Source of the DNA: Candidatus Melainabacteria bacterium
GTDB lineage: Bacteria > Cyanobacteriota > Vampirovibrionia > Obscuribacterales > Obscuribacteraceae
Reading direction: 5' to 3'
Assembly (NCBI GenBank): GCA_016212515.1
Contig: JACRFZ010000072.1
Coordinates: 1-64,000 of the forward strand
DNA: 64,000 bases
The translations under genes and the position numbers were made by a program. This document shows, in pieces, positions 34,007 to 42,276 of this stretch. Below the pieces are notes generated by a model. It was not told where the DNA came from. It made no database searches and saw only the letters and a list, made by a program, of their open reading frames with translations. Positions within the stretch are counted from its first letter, which is position 1. Every line of letters starts with the position of its first letter.

Positions 34007-35018
34007 GAAAGTAGTTAAGGTAGAAGCCCCGGCTAAAGTCAACTTCACCCTTGAGCTTCTAGGACTCATGGATGACGGCTACCACCGGGTAAAAACCTTG
34101 ATGCAAACCGTCTCCTTATGCGACACTCTCACATTCAAGATAAGTCCTGCAAGAGAACCTTCCATCGAACTTAGCGTGGAAGGTAAACCGGCGAGCGACT
34201 TTCCCTTGAGCCAGGACAACTTGATCTGCAAGGCCGTCCGCCTCTTTCTGAGCAGCACTCTTGACCACAAGAAAGCGGCCCAGGGCCCCCTTAAAATTTC
34301 GGTGCACGTAGAAAAACGAATACCGATTGGAGCCGGCACAGCCGGTGGCTCAGGCAATGCCGCGGCGGCACTAATCTCCCTCAATGAATACTTTGACCGC
34401 CCCTTTACCAGAGAAAGTCTTGCCGAGATGGGCAAAAAGCTCGGTGCCGACGTGCCCTTTTCCCTTCTGGGCGGCACCATGGTCGGTCTTGGTCGCGGGG
34501 ATGAACTACAAAGCATCGGTGCGGAAGAGAACTTCCAGCCTCTCTACCTGGTTCTAGCCAAGAGCCGCAACCTCAGTGTACCTACGGTCTGGGCCTATAA
34601 AACCTATGACGAATGTCCTGAAGTCTTTGGACTTTCCGAACGCACTAAAGATCGCGGTATCACCGACGATGCCACCGCCTATGCCGCCGAAAAGCTGGCC
34701 GCCGGTGAAGTAACGGAAGCAATAAAGGTCTTCGGCAATGATTTCGAACAGGCCATCTTTCCCCACTACAAAGAGCTGAAAGCCATCAAACAACGGTTTA
34801 TGCAAGAAGGGGCCCTCACCTCCCATATGACCGGCTCGGGACCAACTGTCTACGCCGTCTGCCGGACTCAGGAAGAAGCAGAGAAGCTAAAGCGAGACTA
34901 TGAGGAAGGGGTATTAAGAGAAACCACCATTTCTTGCGCCGCCAAATCAGACCCGGTAGATCTCTTTGTCTGCATGACCACACCTCACGGTGCCAGAATC
35001 ATAGACAACGAGAGTTGA
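33999..35018 (+). CDS. ispE: 4-diphosphocytidyl-2-C-methyl-D-erythritol kinase IspE
   Basis: GHMP kinase of the non-mevalonate (MEP) isoprenoid pathway. Motifs: VEAPAKVNFTLELLG with the catalytic Lys, the phosphate loop IPIGAGTAGGSGNAAAALISL, LGADVPFSLLGGT with the catalytic Asp, and the C-terminal MTGSGPTVYAV. The ATG at 33999 is chosen because GGA lies six bases upstream; an ATG two codons earlier and another ten codons earlier are possible. The start overlaps the rsmA stop by eight bases. 339 residues is slightly longer than E. coli IspE (283), with the extra length at the C-terminal half. Confidence 0.96.
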   Translation: MTEKVVKVEAPAKVNFTLELLGLMDDGYHRVKTLMQTVSLCDTLTFKISPAREPSIELSVEGKPASDFPLSQDNLICKAVRLFLSSTLDHKKAAQGPLKISVHVEKRIPIGAGTAGGSGNAAAALISLNEYFDRPFTRESLAEMGKKLGADVPFSLLGGTMVGLGRGDELQSIGAEENFQPLYLVLAKSRNLSVPTVWAYKTYDECPEVFGLSERTKDRGITDDATAYAAEKLAAGEVTEAIKVFGNDFEQAIFPHYKELKAIKQRFMQEGALTSHMTGSGPTVYAVCRTQEEAEKLKRDYEEGVLRETTISCAAKSDPVDLFVCMTTPHGARIIDNES

Positions 35019-35077
35019 ACCTACTAACCGGAGAATACCGGCTAACAACTAGTTACGGCGGCGAGGAGAAAAGCCAG

Positions 35078-36028
35078 ATGGGCCAAGTGAAGAAAACCAC
35101 AAAGGCGAACACAAAAGCAACCACTAAGGCAAGCACTAAAGCGGCCGCAAAGGTGAGCACAAAGGAAAGCGCAAGAGCAACCACAAAGGCAAGCACTAAA
35201 TCGACCACTAAGGCAAGCGCAAAAGCGATCACAAAATCTTCCGGCAAAGTGACGGGCAAAACTACCGGCAAGGCGACGGTCAAAACTACCAGCAAGGCGA
35301 CGGTCAAAACTACCAGCAAGGCGACGGTCAAAACTACCAGCAAGGCGACCGGCGGACAAAAGAGCGCCCCCGGGGGGGTCAGTAAGAAGGGCTCTCACAA
35401 AGCCACCAGGCAAGAAGCGGCCGCCATCATGAAAGGGTTGCTTGAGCTTTATCCTGATGCCTGCTGCGAACTTACTTACGATAGTGATTTTCAACTTCTC
35501 ACTGCTGTAATACTATCAGCCCAGTGTACGGACCAGCAGGTAAATAAGGTCACCAAAGCGCTCTATGCGGAATTTCCCGATGCTCGCTCCCTGGCCGAAG
35601 CCGACCTGGAGCGAGTAAAGACATTGATTAAACCCACGGGTTATTACAATGCTAAGGCTAAGAACATTCAAGCCTGTGCCCAGATGCTGGTCACCAGATT
35701 CAATGGCAAAGTGCCTACCTCGGTGGAAGAGCTGACAACCCTTCCAGGCGTCGGCCGCAAAACCGCAAATGTCGTCCTCGGAGTCATCCACAATATTCCG
35801 GGCTGGAGCGTGGACACCCATGTGCAGCGTCTTTCCAAACGCTTCAATTTCACAAAGGAAGAGGACCCGCTCAAAATTGAGAAGGACTTGCAAGCCCTTT
35901 TTCCCGGGGAAGACTGGTCCAAGCTTTCCATCACCATAATCTGGCACGGAAGACGGCTATGCTATGCCAGGAAACCGGCTTGCCACAATTGCCCCATCAA
36001 CAACATCTGTCCGGCAAGCGAAGCCTGA
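35078..36028 (+). CDS. nth: Endonuclease III (Nth) with histone-H1-like N-terminal tail
   Basis: Bifunctional DNA glycosylase/AP lyase for oxidised pyrimidines. The catalytic core (about 110-316) has LTAVILSAQCTDQQVN, the helix-hairpin-helix LPGVGRKTANVVLG with the catalytic Lys, WSVDTHVQRL with the catalytic Asp, and the 4Fe-4S cluster Cys pattern CX6CX2CX5C (CYARKPACHNCPINNIC). The first 100 residues are Lys/Thr/Ala/Ser repeats (KATTKASTK; later four 24-bp units read KTTSKATV), absent from standard Nth (about 211 residues). The ATG at 35078 has GAGGAG nine bases upstream. The tail probably increases DNA affinity; this is inference. Confidence 0.93.
   Translation: MGQVKKTTKANTKATTKASTKAAAKVSTKESARATTKASTKSTTKASAKAITKSSGKVTGKTTGKATVKTTSKATVKTTSKATVKTTSKATGGQKSAPGGVSKKGSHKATRQEAAAIMKGLLELYPDACCELTYDSDFQLLTAVILSAQCTDQQVNKVTKALYAEFPDARSLAEADLERVKTLIKPTGYYNAKAKNIQACAQMLVTRFNGKVPTSVEELTTLPGVGRKTANVVLGVIHNIPGWSVDTHVQRLSKRFNFTKEEDPLKIEKDLQALFPGEDWSKLSITIIWHGRRLCYARKPACHNCPINNICPASEA
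35257..35352 (+). repeat. Four 24-bp tandem units in the nth tail
   Basis: The unit CAAAACTACCAGCAAGGCGA-CGGT repeats at 35257, 35281, 35305 and 35329; the first unit differs by one base and the last by two. It encodes the KTTSKATV units of the basic tail. The near identity points to recent expansion. Confidence 0.9.
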
Positions 36029-36150
36029 AGTATAAGTCTTAGCATCTGTCCTGCCTGGAAGCTGAAGGATTTTAGAACATACGGCAATGCAGTTTCAGCA
36101 AAAGCCTATACTGGGATCAGTAAGACTTAAAGCCTGAAAGTGTAACGACA

Positions 36151-37863
36151 GTGACAAACTTAGGCACGATTAAAACAATAGGAGCCCTACTGGCAGTATC
36201 GATTCCAGCAAAGCAGGTACTACGGTCCGTTTTTATCTTAGTGGTCTTCCCGCTCCTCGCTGGCGTCAGCTTCCATGGTTCTTTCTGGCAGGCTCTTCTA
36301 ATTTCCCTTTCAGCCTTTGCTCTACCTTTTCTGACCGCTTCAGCAATGATGTTTTTTGTCATTGCGCGCCTGCTCCTCCTTAATTTACTGGTCAAACGCA
36401 TCAATCCCGTCTACGCCGAGAAAGCCCAATTATCCTTCTGGCTAAGAACCAGCAAAGATTCCGAAGCAAGCAAATTGAAGCTGGAAAATCGCAGCCCCAT
36501 CGAATCAGTCAAAAGCTCATTGGCTCCCAAACGCTGCCTTTTGACGTCCGTATACTACCTGCTTGTGCTGTCCCTCTTTGCAAAGTTTAGTTCCTTCCTG
36601 CAGTTTTCATCATGGTCTGCAATGGGTTTAGCAACACTCGCCTGCACCGTCTTTGATAGTGCCATTGCCTTAGTCTCAGACCTGGTTTTCAGCTACTGGT
36701 ATTCCAGAAACTCAGACAAAGAAGCCGAGAAGCGAGCCGGTCTGGAAGCTCAGCCCGAGGAGCAAATACCGACCTTCTTCGGTCGAGCTCAAGCCTTCCA
36801 TGAAAAGAAAGAATTGAAGATAGCCCCCTTCAATTTAGAAGTACAGCTAAATCCCACCAGAGCAGAGGCCTATCTCGAACGGGGTAAAGCACTTTTAAGC
36901 GACGATGAAAATGTTCTGGCCTACAAAGACTTTTGCAAAGTCCTTGAACTGGAAAAGGGTATGCCTCAAGCCTACCATCAAAAGGGCGAGGCACTGGCAA
37001 AAATGAAGATGCCCAATCTAGCCGTCTTAGAATTGGAACAAGCCTGCCGCCTTTATGAAAAGCAGGGACTGGCAAAAGACTGGCAGCAAGCCGATTATCG
37101 TATCAAGGAACTGAAAAGTAGCCTGGCCGCGGCCGATCTAGACGGTAAGACGGCTATGGTTCATACGCAAGTATTCTTCAAGCCGGAAGCCATTGATGAA
37201 ATCGAGAAATTGAACCTGGAGAAAGCCAACAAAGAGCTTTCAAACGACGCCTTCAGCGCCTCCGCCTACATGAAGCGGTCACAGGCCCTACTACAGGAAA
37301 AGAAGTATCAAGCAGCCCTGGAAGACAGCACCAGAGCCATTCAACTGAGAGCCGACTACGCCGAGGCATTCAGAGTGCGCGCCGAGGCGCTCTATAACCT
37401 CAATCAGTTTGAAGAGGCTATCAAAGACTTCAACGAGAGCCTCAGCTTGAAACCAGCCGATGCCGACACGTTGAGGGCTCGCGCCCTCTGTAATTGCAGC
37501 CTCTATCGAGGCGAAGAGGCGCTCAGCGATATAAATTCTGCAATTAAACTGAGCGAAAGTAACGACCTGAAGATTGTGAGGGCACTAATCTTCAAGGCGC
37601 TCTCTCGCAATCAAGAAGCCTTGAGCGATCTCAGTGAGTTTATAGCCAACCGCACTATGGCTGTAAAAGTCTGGGCGTGCATGCTCTTACCGATTGCCAG
37701 GGAAATATCCCATCAATTGAATATGACTCTGCCGGAAGCTTACCGTATGCGCAGTGAACTCTACGAAGAGATGGGGCAACGGCAGCTTGCCCAAAATGAC
37801 CTGACCCAAGCCCAGAAACTCGAACAAAAACTATCTAAAAAACAGCCCCGCCTGAAGCTCTAG
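36151..37863 (+). CDS. Membrane-anchored TPR protein
   Basis: 570 residues. The N-terminus has hydrophobic segments at about 24-45, 47-85 and 130-175 (VFILVVFPLLAGVSF; LPFLTASAMMFFVIARLLLL; LTSVYYLLVLSLFAKF). From about 225 on, TPR units predominate: AYLERGKALLSDDENVLAY, then YAEAFRVRAEALYNLNQFEE and LKPADADTLRARALCNC. The protein should expose its TPR part on one side of the membrane as a docking surface. The start is a GTG at 36151 with only a weak GAAAG upstream. It ends just before the 60-bp repeat array, which may terminate its transcript. Confidence 0.85.
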   Translation: MTNLGTIKTIGALLAVSIPAKQVLRSVFILVVFPLLAGVSFHGSFWQALLISLSAFALPFLTASAMMFFVIARLLLLNLLVKRINPVYAEKAQLSFWLRTSKDSEASKLKLENRSPIESVKSSLAPKRCLLTSVYYLLVLSLFAKFSSFLQFSSWSAMGLATLACTVFDSAIALVSDLVFSYWYSRNSDKEAEKRAGLEAQPEEQIPTFFGRAQAFHEKKELKIAPFNLEVQLNPTRAEAYLERGKALLSDDENVLAYKDFCKVLELEKGMPQAYHQKGEALAKMKMPNLAVLELEQACRLYEKQGLAKDWQQADYRIKELKSSLAAADLDGKTAMVHTQVFFKPEAIDEIEKLNLEKANKELSNDAFSASAYMKRSQALLQEKKYQAALEDSTRAIQLRADYAEAFRVRAEALYNLNQFEEAIKDFNESLSLKPADADTLRARALCNCSLYRGEEALSDINSAIKLSESNDLKIVRALIFKALSRNQEALSDLSEFIANRTMAVKVWACMLLPIAREISHQLNMTLPEAYRMRSELYEEMGQRQLAQNDLTQAQKLEQKLSKKQPRLKL

Positions 37864-38175
37864 TGTGTCAATTTAAAAAACCAGGCGCGAGCGAAATTAT
37901 TCAGAATTTCGCTCACTATTCCTTTTTAGAACATTGAAAGAAACTTTTGAGCGAAATTATTTGGAATTTCGCTCACTATTCCTTTGAAGAACATTGAAAG
38001 AAGCTTTTGCACGAAATTAGTTGGAATTTCGCTCACGCCTCTTTTTTATAAATTAGACCAGGAGCCTTACCTTAAATCAGAGGAAATTTCGTGAGTAATC
38101 GGGCAAATCACTTAAGCAGCTCAGATTTACGAAGTTCAAACTCACAAATTTCAGACGGTTGGAAAGGACCACAAG
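37864..38175. other. 312-bp intergenic region with hairpin repeat array
   Basis: Contains the three 60-bp hairpin repeats (37889-38047) and, at 38083-38092, a further AAATTTCGTG that is complementary to the left arm of the third repeat (CACGAAATT). The end of the region carries AAAGGA, the ribosome-binding site of the next gene. No coding frame is convincing. Confidence 0.6.
37889..38047 (+). repeat. Three tandem 60-bp repeats, each with a hairpin and T-rich end
   Basis: Units begin at 37889, 37949 and 38009 with an exact 60-base period. Each contains GCGAAATT-loop-AATTTCGC (loops ATTCAG, ATTTGG, AGTTGG); in copies 1 and 2 the stem is ten pairs (GAGCGAAATT with AATTTCGCTC). In copy 3 the left arm is altered to GCACGAAATT. 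Hairpins are followed by ACTATTCCTTTTTAG, ACTATTCCTTTGAAG and ACGCCTCTTTTTTATAA, so copies 1 and 3 could terminate transcription of the upstream TPR gene. The conserved spacer AGAACATTGAAAGAA shows whole-unit duplication. Confidence 0.85.
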
Positions 38176-38512
38176 ATGCCGAGAAAAGGACTCTTCACCC
38201 AGGGATTTTGCGTGGTTACGGACAAGAATATCGACATAGAAGTAGTCAAAGCAGCTTTGGTTAAATATGAACCAAGGTACGTAGAAGCAACGCCTGAGTC
38301 AAACTGGCAGATGGGCGGAGAAATGCTCGAGCTTGACGGTCCGCTACCGGGATTGATAGCCACGGTAGACGTCGTCAACCGACAGTGGCCGGAAGATTGG
38401 AGGATCTTTGTTTCAAGCACCGCTACGGCGACACCACCCCAGAGATGTGGCTCGCATGGTACCTGAGTCGGAGATCAAAAAACTAAAACAAGTTATGAAA
38501 GACTACTGGTGA
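38176..38512 (+). pseudogene. Truncated or frameshifted gene of unknown function
   Basis: The first frame gives 96 codons ending at 38466, opening MPRKGLFTQGFCVVTDKN with AAGGA upstream. It looks authentic up to VDVVNRQWPED (about base 38395), then degenerates into STATATPPQRCGSHGT. In the frame one base back, the following bases read CFKHRYGDTTPEMWLAWYL, and in the third frame ESEIKKLKQVMKDYW then a stop at 38512; both look protein-like. Two single-base shifts would join all three. Related full-length proteins, as I recall them, continue for about 80 residues after the WPD motif. A decayed gene is the best reading; a genuine short protein remains possible. Confidence 0.5.
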
Positions 38513-38603
38513 GATCCGACCTTTTGCTCTGGCAGCCTTACCAGTAGGAACTGCCGTCAGGTAAAAGCCCTTGAATAGTACCGATGTACTGCCCTTATCC
38601 TCT

Positions 38604-41306
38604 TTATACGAGAATAAGTTTGATCACCCTTTGTAGATCTTCAAAATTAAGAGGCTTGGTGAGATACTCGTCCATTCCTGCTTTCAGGCAATTCTCGCGG
38701 TCTCCTTCCATGGCATTTCCGGTCATCGCAACAATGCGAGCATGTCGGCCCAGAGCCGACTCCACTGCTCTAATTTCTCTTGTGGCCTCAAATCCATCCA
38801 TAACGGGCATCTCACAGTCCATTAGAATAATATCGTAATCCTGGGTTCGACACAGTTCAAGCGCTTCCCTGCCATTGCAGGCGAATTCCGAAGCAAAGCC
38901 AAGTCGAGACATAAAGATCTTGGCGACTTGTCTATTGATTGAATTATCTTCCACTATCAAAACGCGTTGTTCCCTATGCGGTTCCACTTGCTGCTCCGGT
39001 TCCGGAAGACAGGAGGAAGCCGAGATTTGAGACACAGTAGTGGCTAGTGTCTGAAGGAAGGGCAGTAAACGCAAGGGTTTGAGAACAAAAGCATCAAAAC
39101 CAACTTTGGCAGACTCCACGCCCACCTCAGGAGAATCCATAGGTGTTACGAGAACCAGCTTGCATGACTGTAAATTGAATTCCTCTCTAATTTGCTCGGC
39201 CAGGTGCCAGGTCTCCGAATAGCCTCGTTCACCGTCAACTAATACCAGGTCGCGGCTCTGAAGCAATTGCCTTCCCTGCAGAATGCAGTCGTCAAAACTA
39301 CTACACTCTACTTTCATGCCGGAAGCCTCCAGATAATCCCGCCAGGTGCTGGACTCCTGAGTGCCCCGTCCGACAAGCAAGACCGATTTATTCCTGAGTA
39401 TGTCGAGTTCGCCGTCCTTGCTTTCTAAGAGCGATGTGCCAGCTTTCACACCAAACGGCACCTTGAACCAGAATTCGGACCCTACGCCGGGAGAACTCAC
39501 AAGTCCGATCTGCCCATGCATTGTCTCAACAAGCCCTTTGCATATACTCAGACCCAGTCCTGTACCGATCGATCGCAAACCGGGAGTGTTCGCGGTCTGG
39601 GCGAACGGCTGGAAGAGAAGTGCCTGGTCATCAGCTGCGATTCCAAGCCCTTGATCCGTAACTGAAATCAATACCGAGACTGCCTCAGAATCGACGGCTT
39701 CAACGGAGGCGCGGACAACAATCTCACCCTTGTTGGAAAACTTTATTGCATTGGAAACTAGATTGATAACAATCTGCCTCAACCGCAACGAATCACCAAA
39801 CAACTTAAGCGGCATCTCCGGTGCAATAGAGGCAAACAACAGCAAGCCTTTAGCACGTGCCATAATTGATAGAAGGTCTACTACATTTTCAATAGTGTCA
39901 GCAAGATTGAACTCGACAGGGCTCAAAGTAAGATGACCAGCCTCGATTTTGCTAAAATCGAGAATGTCATTGATGACTGTCAATAGAGAGCCGGCACCTT
40001 CTTTGATGTTATTCGCGTAATGATGCTGCTCCGGCCGAAGGTCGGTACTGAGCAAGACATCACACATGCCAATCACGGCATTCATTGGTGTTCTAATCTC
40101 ATGACTCATATTCGCCAAGAAGCGCGATTTCAGCAAAGCGCTCTGCAAAGCCTGATCACGAGCGCTGGCCAGTTCTGCACTCAGTTCTTTCTGACTGTTA
40201 ATATCCACACAGGCACCCAGCCATTTCAAAACTTTTCCGCGCTTGTCTTTGACCGGCACGGCTCTACAAATATGCCATCGATAGCTGCCATCATTGGCCC
40301 GCAGCCTAATCTCCGAATCAATAGCGCGGCCACCTTCCAAGAAGGTTATCCATTCAGAGACCAATCGTTTCCGCTCTTGAGGGTGAAGAGCCTTGGTCCA
40401 ACCGGCTCCCAACGACTCCTCCAGTGTCAGTCCCGTATAACTCGACCAGTAAGGATTGAAATACTCAATTGAACCGTGGGCATCGCCGAGCCATACAATC
40501 TGCGGCATCGACTCCGCGATAAACTTGTATTGACGCTCTTCAGCAGCAGCAATCTCCGCCAGCTTTTGTTCCCGGGCCAGCCTTCTTTGCTGCTTATGTA
40601 TTCGCTTTTGTTCGACAATAACTTTTTTCAACTTCTCTTTCGTGTCGGCTACTTGATTGAAAGAAGTTAGTGTCGCCAGCAATGCCTTTAAATGAATTTT
40701 AGAGGAGGGTCCCTTCAGTTCGCTGGGTGTCAGATAGGCCGGATTCTTGAGCAAATGCGCATCTTCCGTGACAACAGCCGGATGGGAGTAAACCATTAGC
40801 TGCAAAGCATCTTCAGAGAAACGCTCCTCATCATACATGCACAAGAAAACAACATTTGAGCATGCCGCCAGATCGTTCAGGTAGATCTCGTATTCTTCCA
40901 GAGCCTTAATGTCAATGTTCGTCGCACAAACCCAACTCATTTCGGCCGCAACTCGCAGACGCGAGAATCCACCTTTTCTCGCATCCTCAATCAATTTCTC
41001 CCAAAAAGCCACCATCTTCAGTCGCTCGAAAGCCCCACCGTCCAGATATGTCTGAGTGGTCGGGAGAATCTTGAAGGCGCCGGAATCTATAAATGGCTGT
41101 AGATTGAAACCATCAGAACACATGACGGAGATAATCTCACTGTGTGAACTGGTATCTGAAAAGAAGATACAACGCTCACCAGCCAGGAGCCCGGATTGCA
41201 GATAGGAACCGTATTGTGCCTGCTTCTGCCCGCTGTCGGAGTAAACAGAGCAAGCATGCCCGTGTTCGATAGGCGTGGGTAGTGCAAATTCGGATCTGGA
41301 GCTCAC
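38604..41306 (-). CDS. Hybrid histidine kinase with MEDS, PAS and two receiver domains
   Basis: 900 residues, soluble. Order: MEDS sensory domain (about 15-195; HACSVYSDSGQK, YLQSGLLAGERCIFF), a coiled coil, PAS/PAC (about 260-380; SMPQIVWLGDAHGSIEYFNP), HisKA with the phospho-His in FLANMSHEIRTPMNAVIG, HATPase (NLVSNAIKFS; DQGLGIAADD; GTGLGLSICKGL), then receiver 1 (about 640-760) and receiver 2 (about 780-900). Receiver 2 is canonical (VLIVEDNSINRQ, IILMDCEMPVMDGF, Lys in YLTKPL). Receiver 1 lacks the acidic pair (VLLVGRG) though an Asp remains in LVLVDGERG. MEDS domains are best known from the DcmR regulator and other sensors of small organic compounds. No cognate regulator gene is adjacent, so the target is unknown. 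Confidence 0.93.
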   Translation of the reverse strand: MSSRSEFALPTPIEHGHACSVYSDSGQKQAQYGSYLQSGLLAGERCIFFSDTSSHSEIISVMCSDGFNLQPFIDSGAFKILPTTQTYLDGGAFERLKMVAFWEKLIEDARKGGFSRLRVAAEMSWVCATNIDIKALEEYEIYLNDLAACSNVVFLCMYDEERFSEDALQLMVYSHPAVVTEDAHLLKNPAYLTPSELKGPSSKIHLKALLATLTSFNQVADTKEKLKKVIVEQKRIHKQQRRLAREQKLAEIAAAEERQYKFIAESMPQIVWLGDAHGSIEYFNPYWSSYTGLTLEESLGAGWTKALHPQERKRLVSEWITFLEGGRAIDSEIRLRANDGSYRWHICRAVPVKDKRGKVLKWLGACVDINSQKELSAELASARDQALQSALLKSRFLANMSHEIRTPMNAVIGMCDVLLSTDLRPEQHHYANNIKEGAGSLLTVINDILDFSKIEAGHLTLSPVEFNLADTIENVVDLLSIMARAKGLLLFASIAPEMPLKLFGDSLRLRQIVINLVSNAIKFSNKGEIVVRASVEAVDSEAVSVLISVTDQGLGIAADDQALLFQPFAQTANTPGLRSIGTGLGLSICKGLVETMHGQIGLVSSPGVGSEFWFKVPFGVKAGTSLLESKDGELDILRNKSVLLVGRGTQESSTWRDYLEASGMKVECSSFDDCILQGRQLLQSRDLVLVDGERGYSETWHLAEQIREEFNLQSCKLVLVTPMDSPEVGVESAKVGFDAFVLKPLRLLPFLQTLATTVSQISASSCLPEPEQQVEPHREQRVLIVEDNSINRQVAKIFMSRLGFASEFACNGREALELCRTQDYDIILMDCEMPVMDGFEATREIRAVESALGRHARIVAMTGNAMEGDRENCLKAGMDEYLTKPLNFEDLQRVIKLILV

Positions 41307-41510
41307 TCTGTTGCGCTCTCATAATTCAGAAACCACGGATGCCTGATGTAAGACAGACCAACCCGGCCGGCTCTATAGTCAACCCTACTTAAACCGAAGA
41401 TAGCACCCGGTAGATTTCCCGTCAATTTGATGGAAACCATGAGAGTGATGCCCATCCTCATTTAATCTAACTTGTGATTAAATAGCTCGAAAGGCACCGC
41501 AGAAGAAAGC

Positions 41511-41699
41511 ATGCCCCCAAGCAAAGCCCTACGGATTGACCTTATCTTCTACCCGCTCTTTTCTGGCTATGCGTTTTCCTTGGTTCTTGCGGCAGCCCAT
41601 CTCTTGGCATCGACGTTCTTTGGAATCAGCCTGAGCACAATCATATCGGATGGGCTGATTTTGATTATGCGAGCGGCCGGCTACCACCCGCAGCAGTAA
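41511..41699 (+). CDS. Possible small membrane protein, 62 aa
   Basis: A short frame with a hydrophobic core (LIFYPLFSGYAFSLVLAAAH, then LSTIISDGLILIM) that would cross the membrane once or twice. GAAAG precedes the ATG but is weak. An antisense frame of similar length exists, and no homologue comes to mind, so this may not be a gene. Confidence 0.3.
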   Translation: MPPSKALRIDLIFYPLFSGYAFSLVLAAAHLLASTFFGISLSTIISDGLILIMRAAGYHPQQ

Positions 41700-41872
41700 A
41701 ACGCTAAGTGCTATTGCGACGAAATTATCTGAGTCCTCCGCTCTTTCACCCCACAATTCCAGAACGAGCCATTGCACGATGCTCCTATTTATCAGCCAGT
41801 GGGTTAACCTGTCAATCGCCCGGGGTAAGATAGATCAGCCGGGGCGAATCGCCTCGGGCAGGGAGAGAACTC

Positions 41873-42268
41873 ATGAGTGATGAAAATACGGCCGACATGA
41901 GCAATCAGGCACCCGCACCTGTTCCCAGGCTGGGCTTTGTCGACAACGTCAAGGAAGCTTTCCGGCACATTAGCAGGTCGGTTAAGGCCCAGCGCGGCAG
42001 AATCCGCAGTGCCGATTATCTTTCCATATTCCTGGTACCGGTAACCTGTATTGCCCTCATGGCCGCCTCATTTTGCGCCAGTTGGTCAAGGCTGATTGTC
42101 TCTCTAATCGCTCTCTGCTCGGTACTTTTTTATGTGCTGGCCCGCATCGGCATCATGCGCACCCTCAACGAAAGACAGGCTGCCCTAATCTGGCATATTC
42201 TCATGTCCACCTTCTTGATGGGCATCACCTTTGCCTTTGTCTTTCTGGAAATACTCAATTCGCTCTAG
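41873..42268 (+). CDS. Small membrane protein of unknown function
   Basis: 131 residues. A Pro/Ala-rich cytosolic start, an amphipathic segment (VKEAFRHISRSVKAQRGR) and three hydrophobic segments (YLSIFLVPVTCIALMAASF; LIVSLIALCSVLFYVL; HILMSTFLMGITFAFVFL). GGGAGAG lies seven bases before the ATG. It converges on the TolC-like gene with an eight-base gap. Function not recognised. Confidence 0.65.
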   Translation: MSDENTADMSNQAPAPVPRLGFVDNVKEAFRHISRSVKAQRGRIRSADYLSIFLVPVTCIALMAASFCASWSRLIVSLIALCSVLFYVLARIGIMRTLNERQAALIWHILMSTFLMGITFAFVFLEILNSL

Positions 42269-42276
42269 CGGAATTG

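Noticed and set aside
37889-38047. CRISPR array
   Set aside because: The whole 60-bp unit repeats, including the part that would be spacer; there are no unique spacers and no cas genes.
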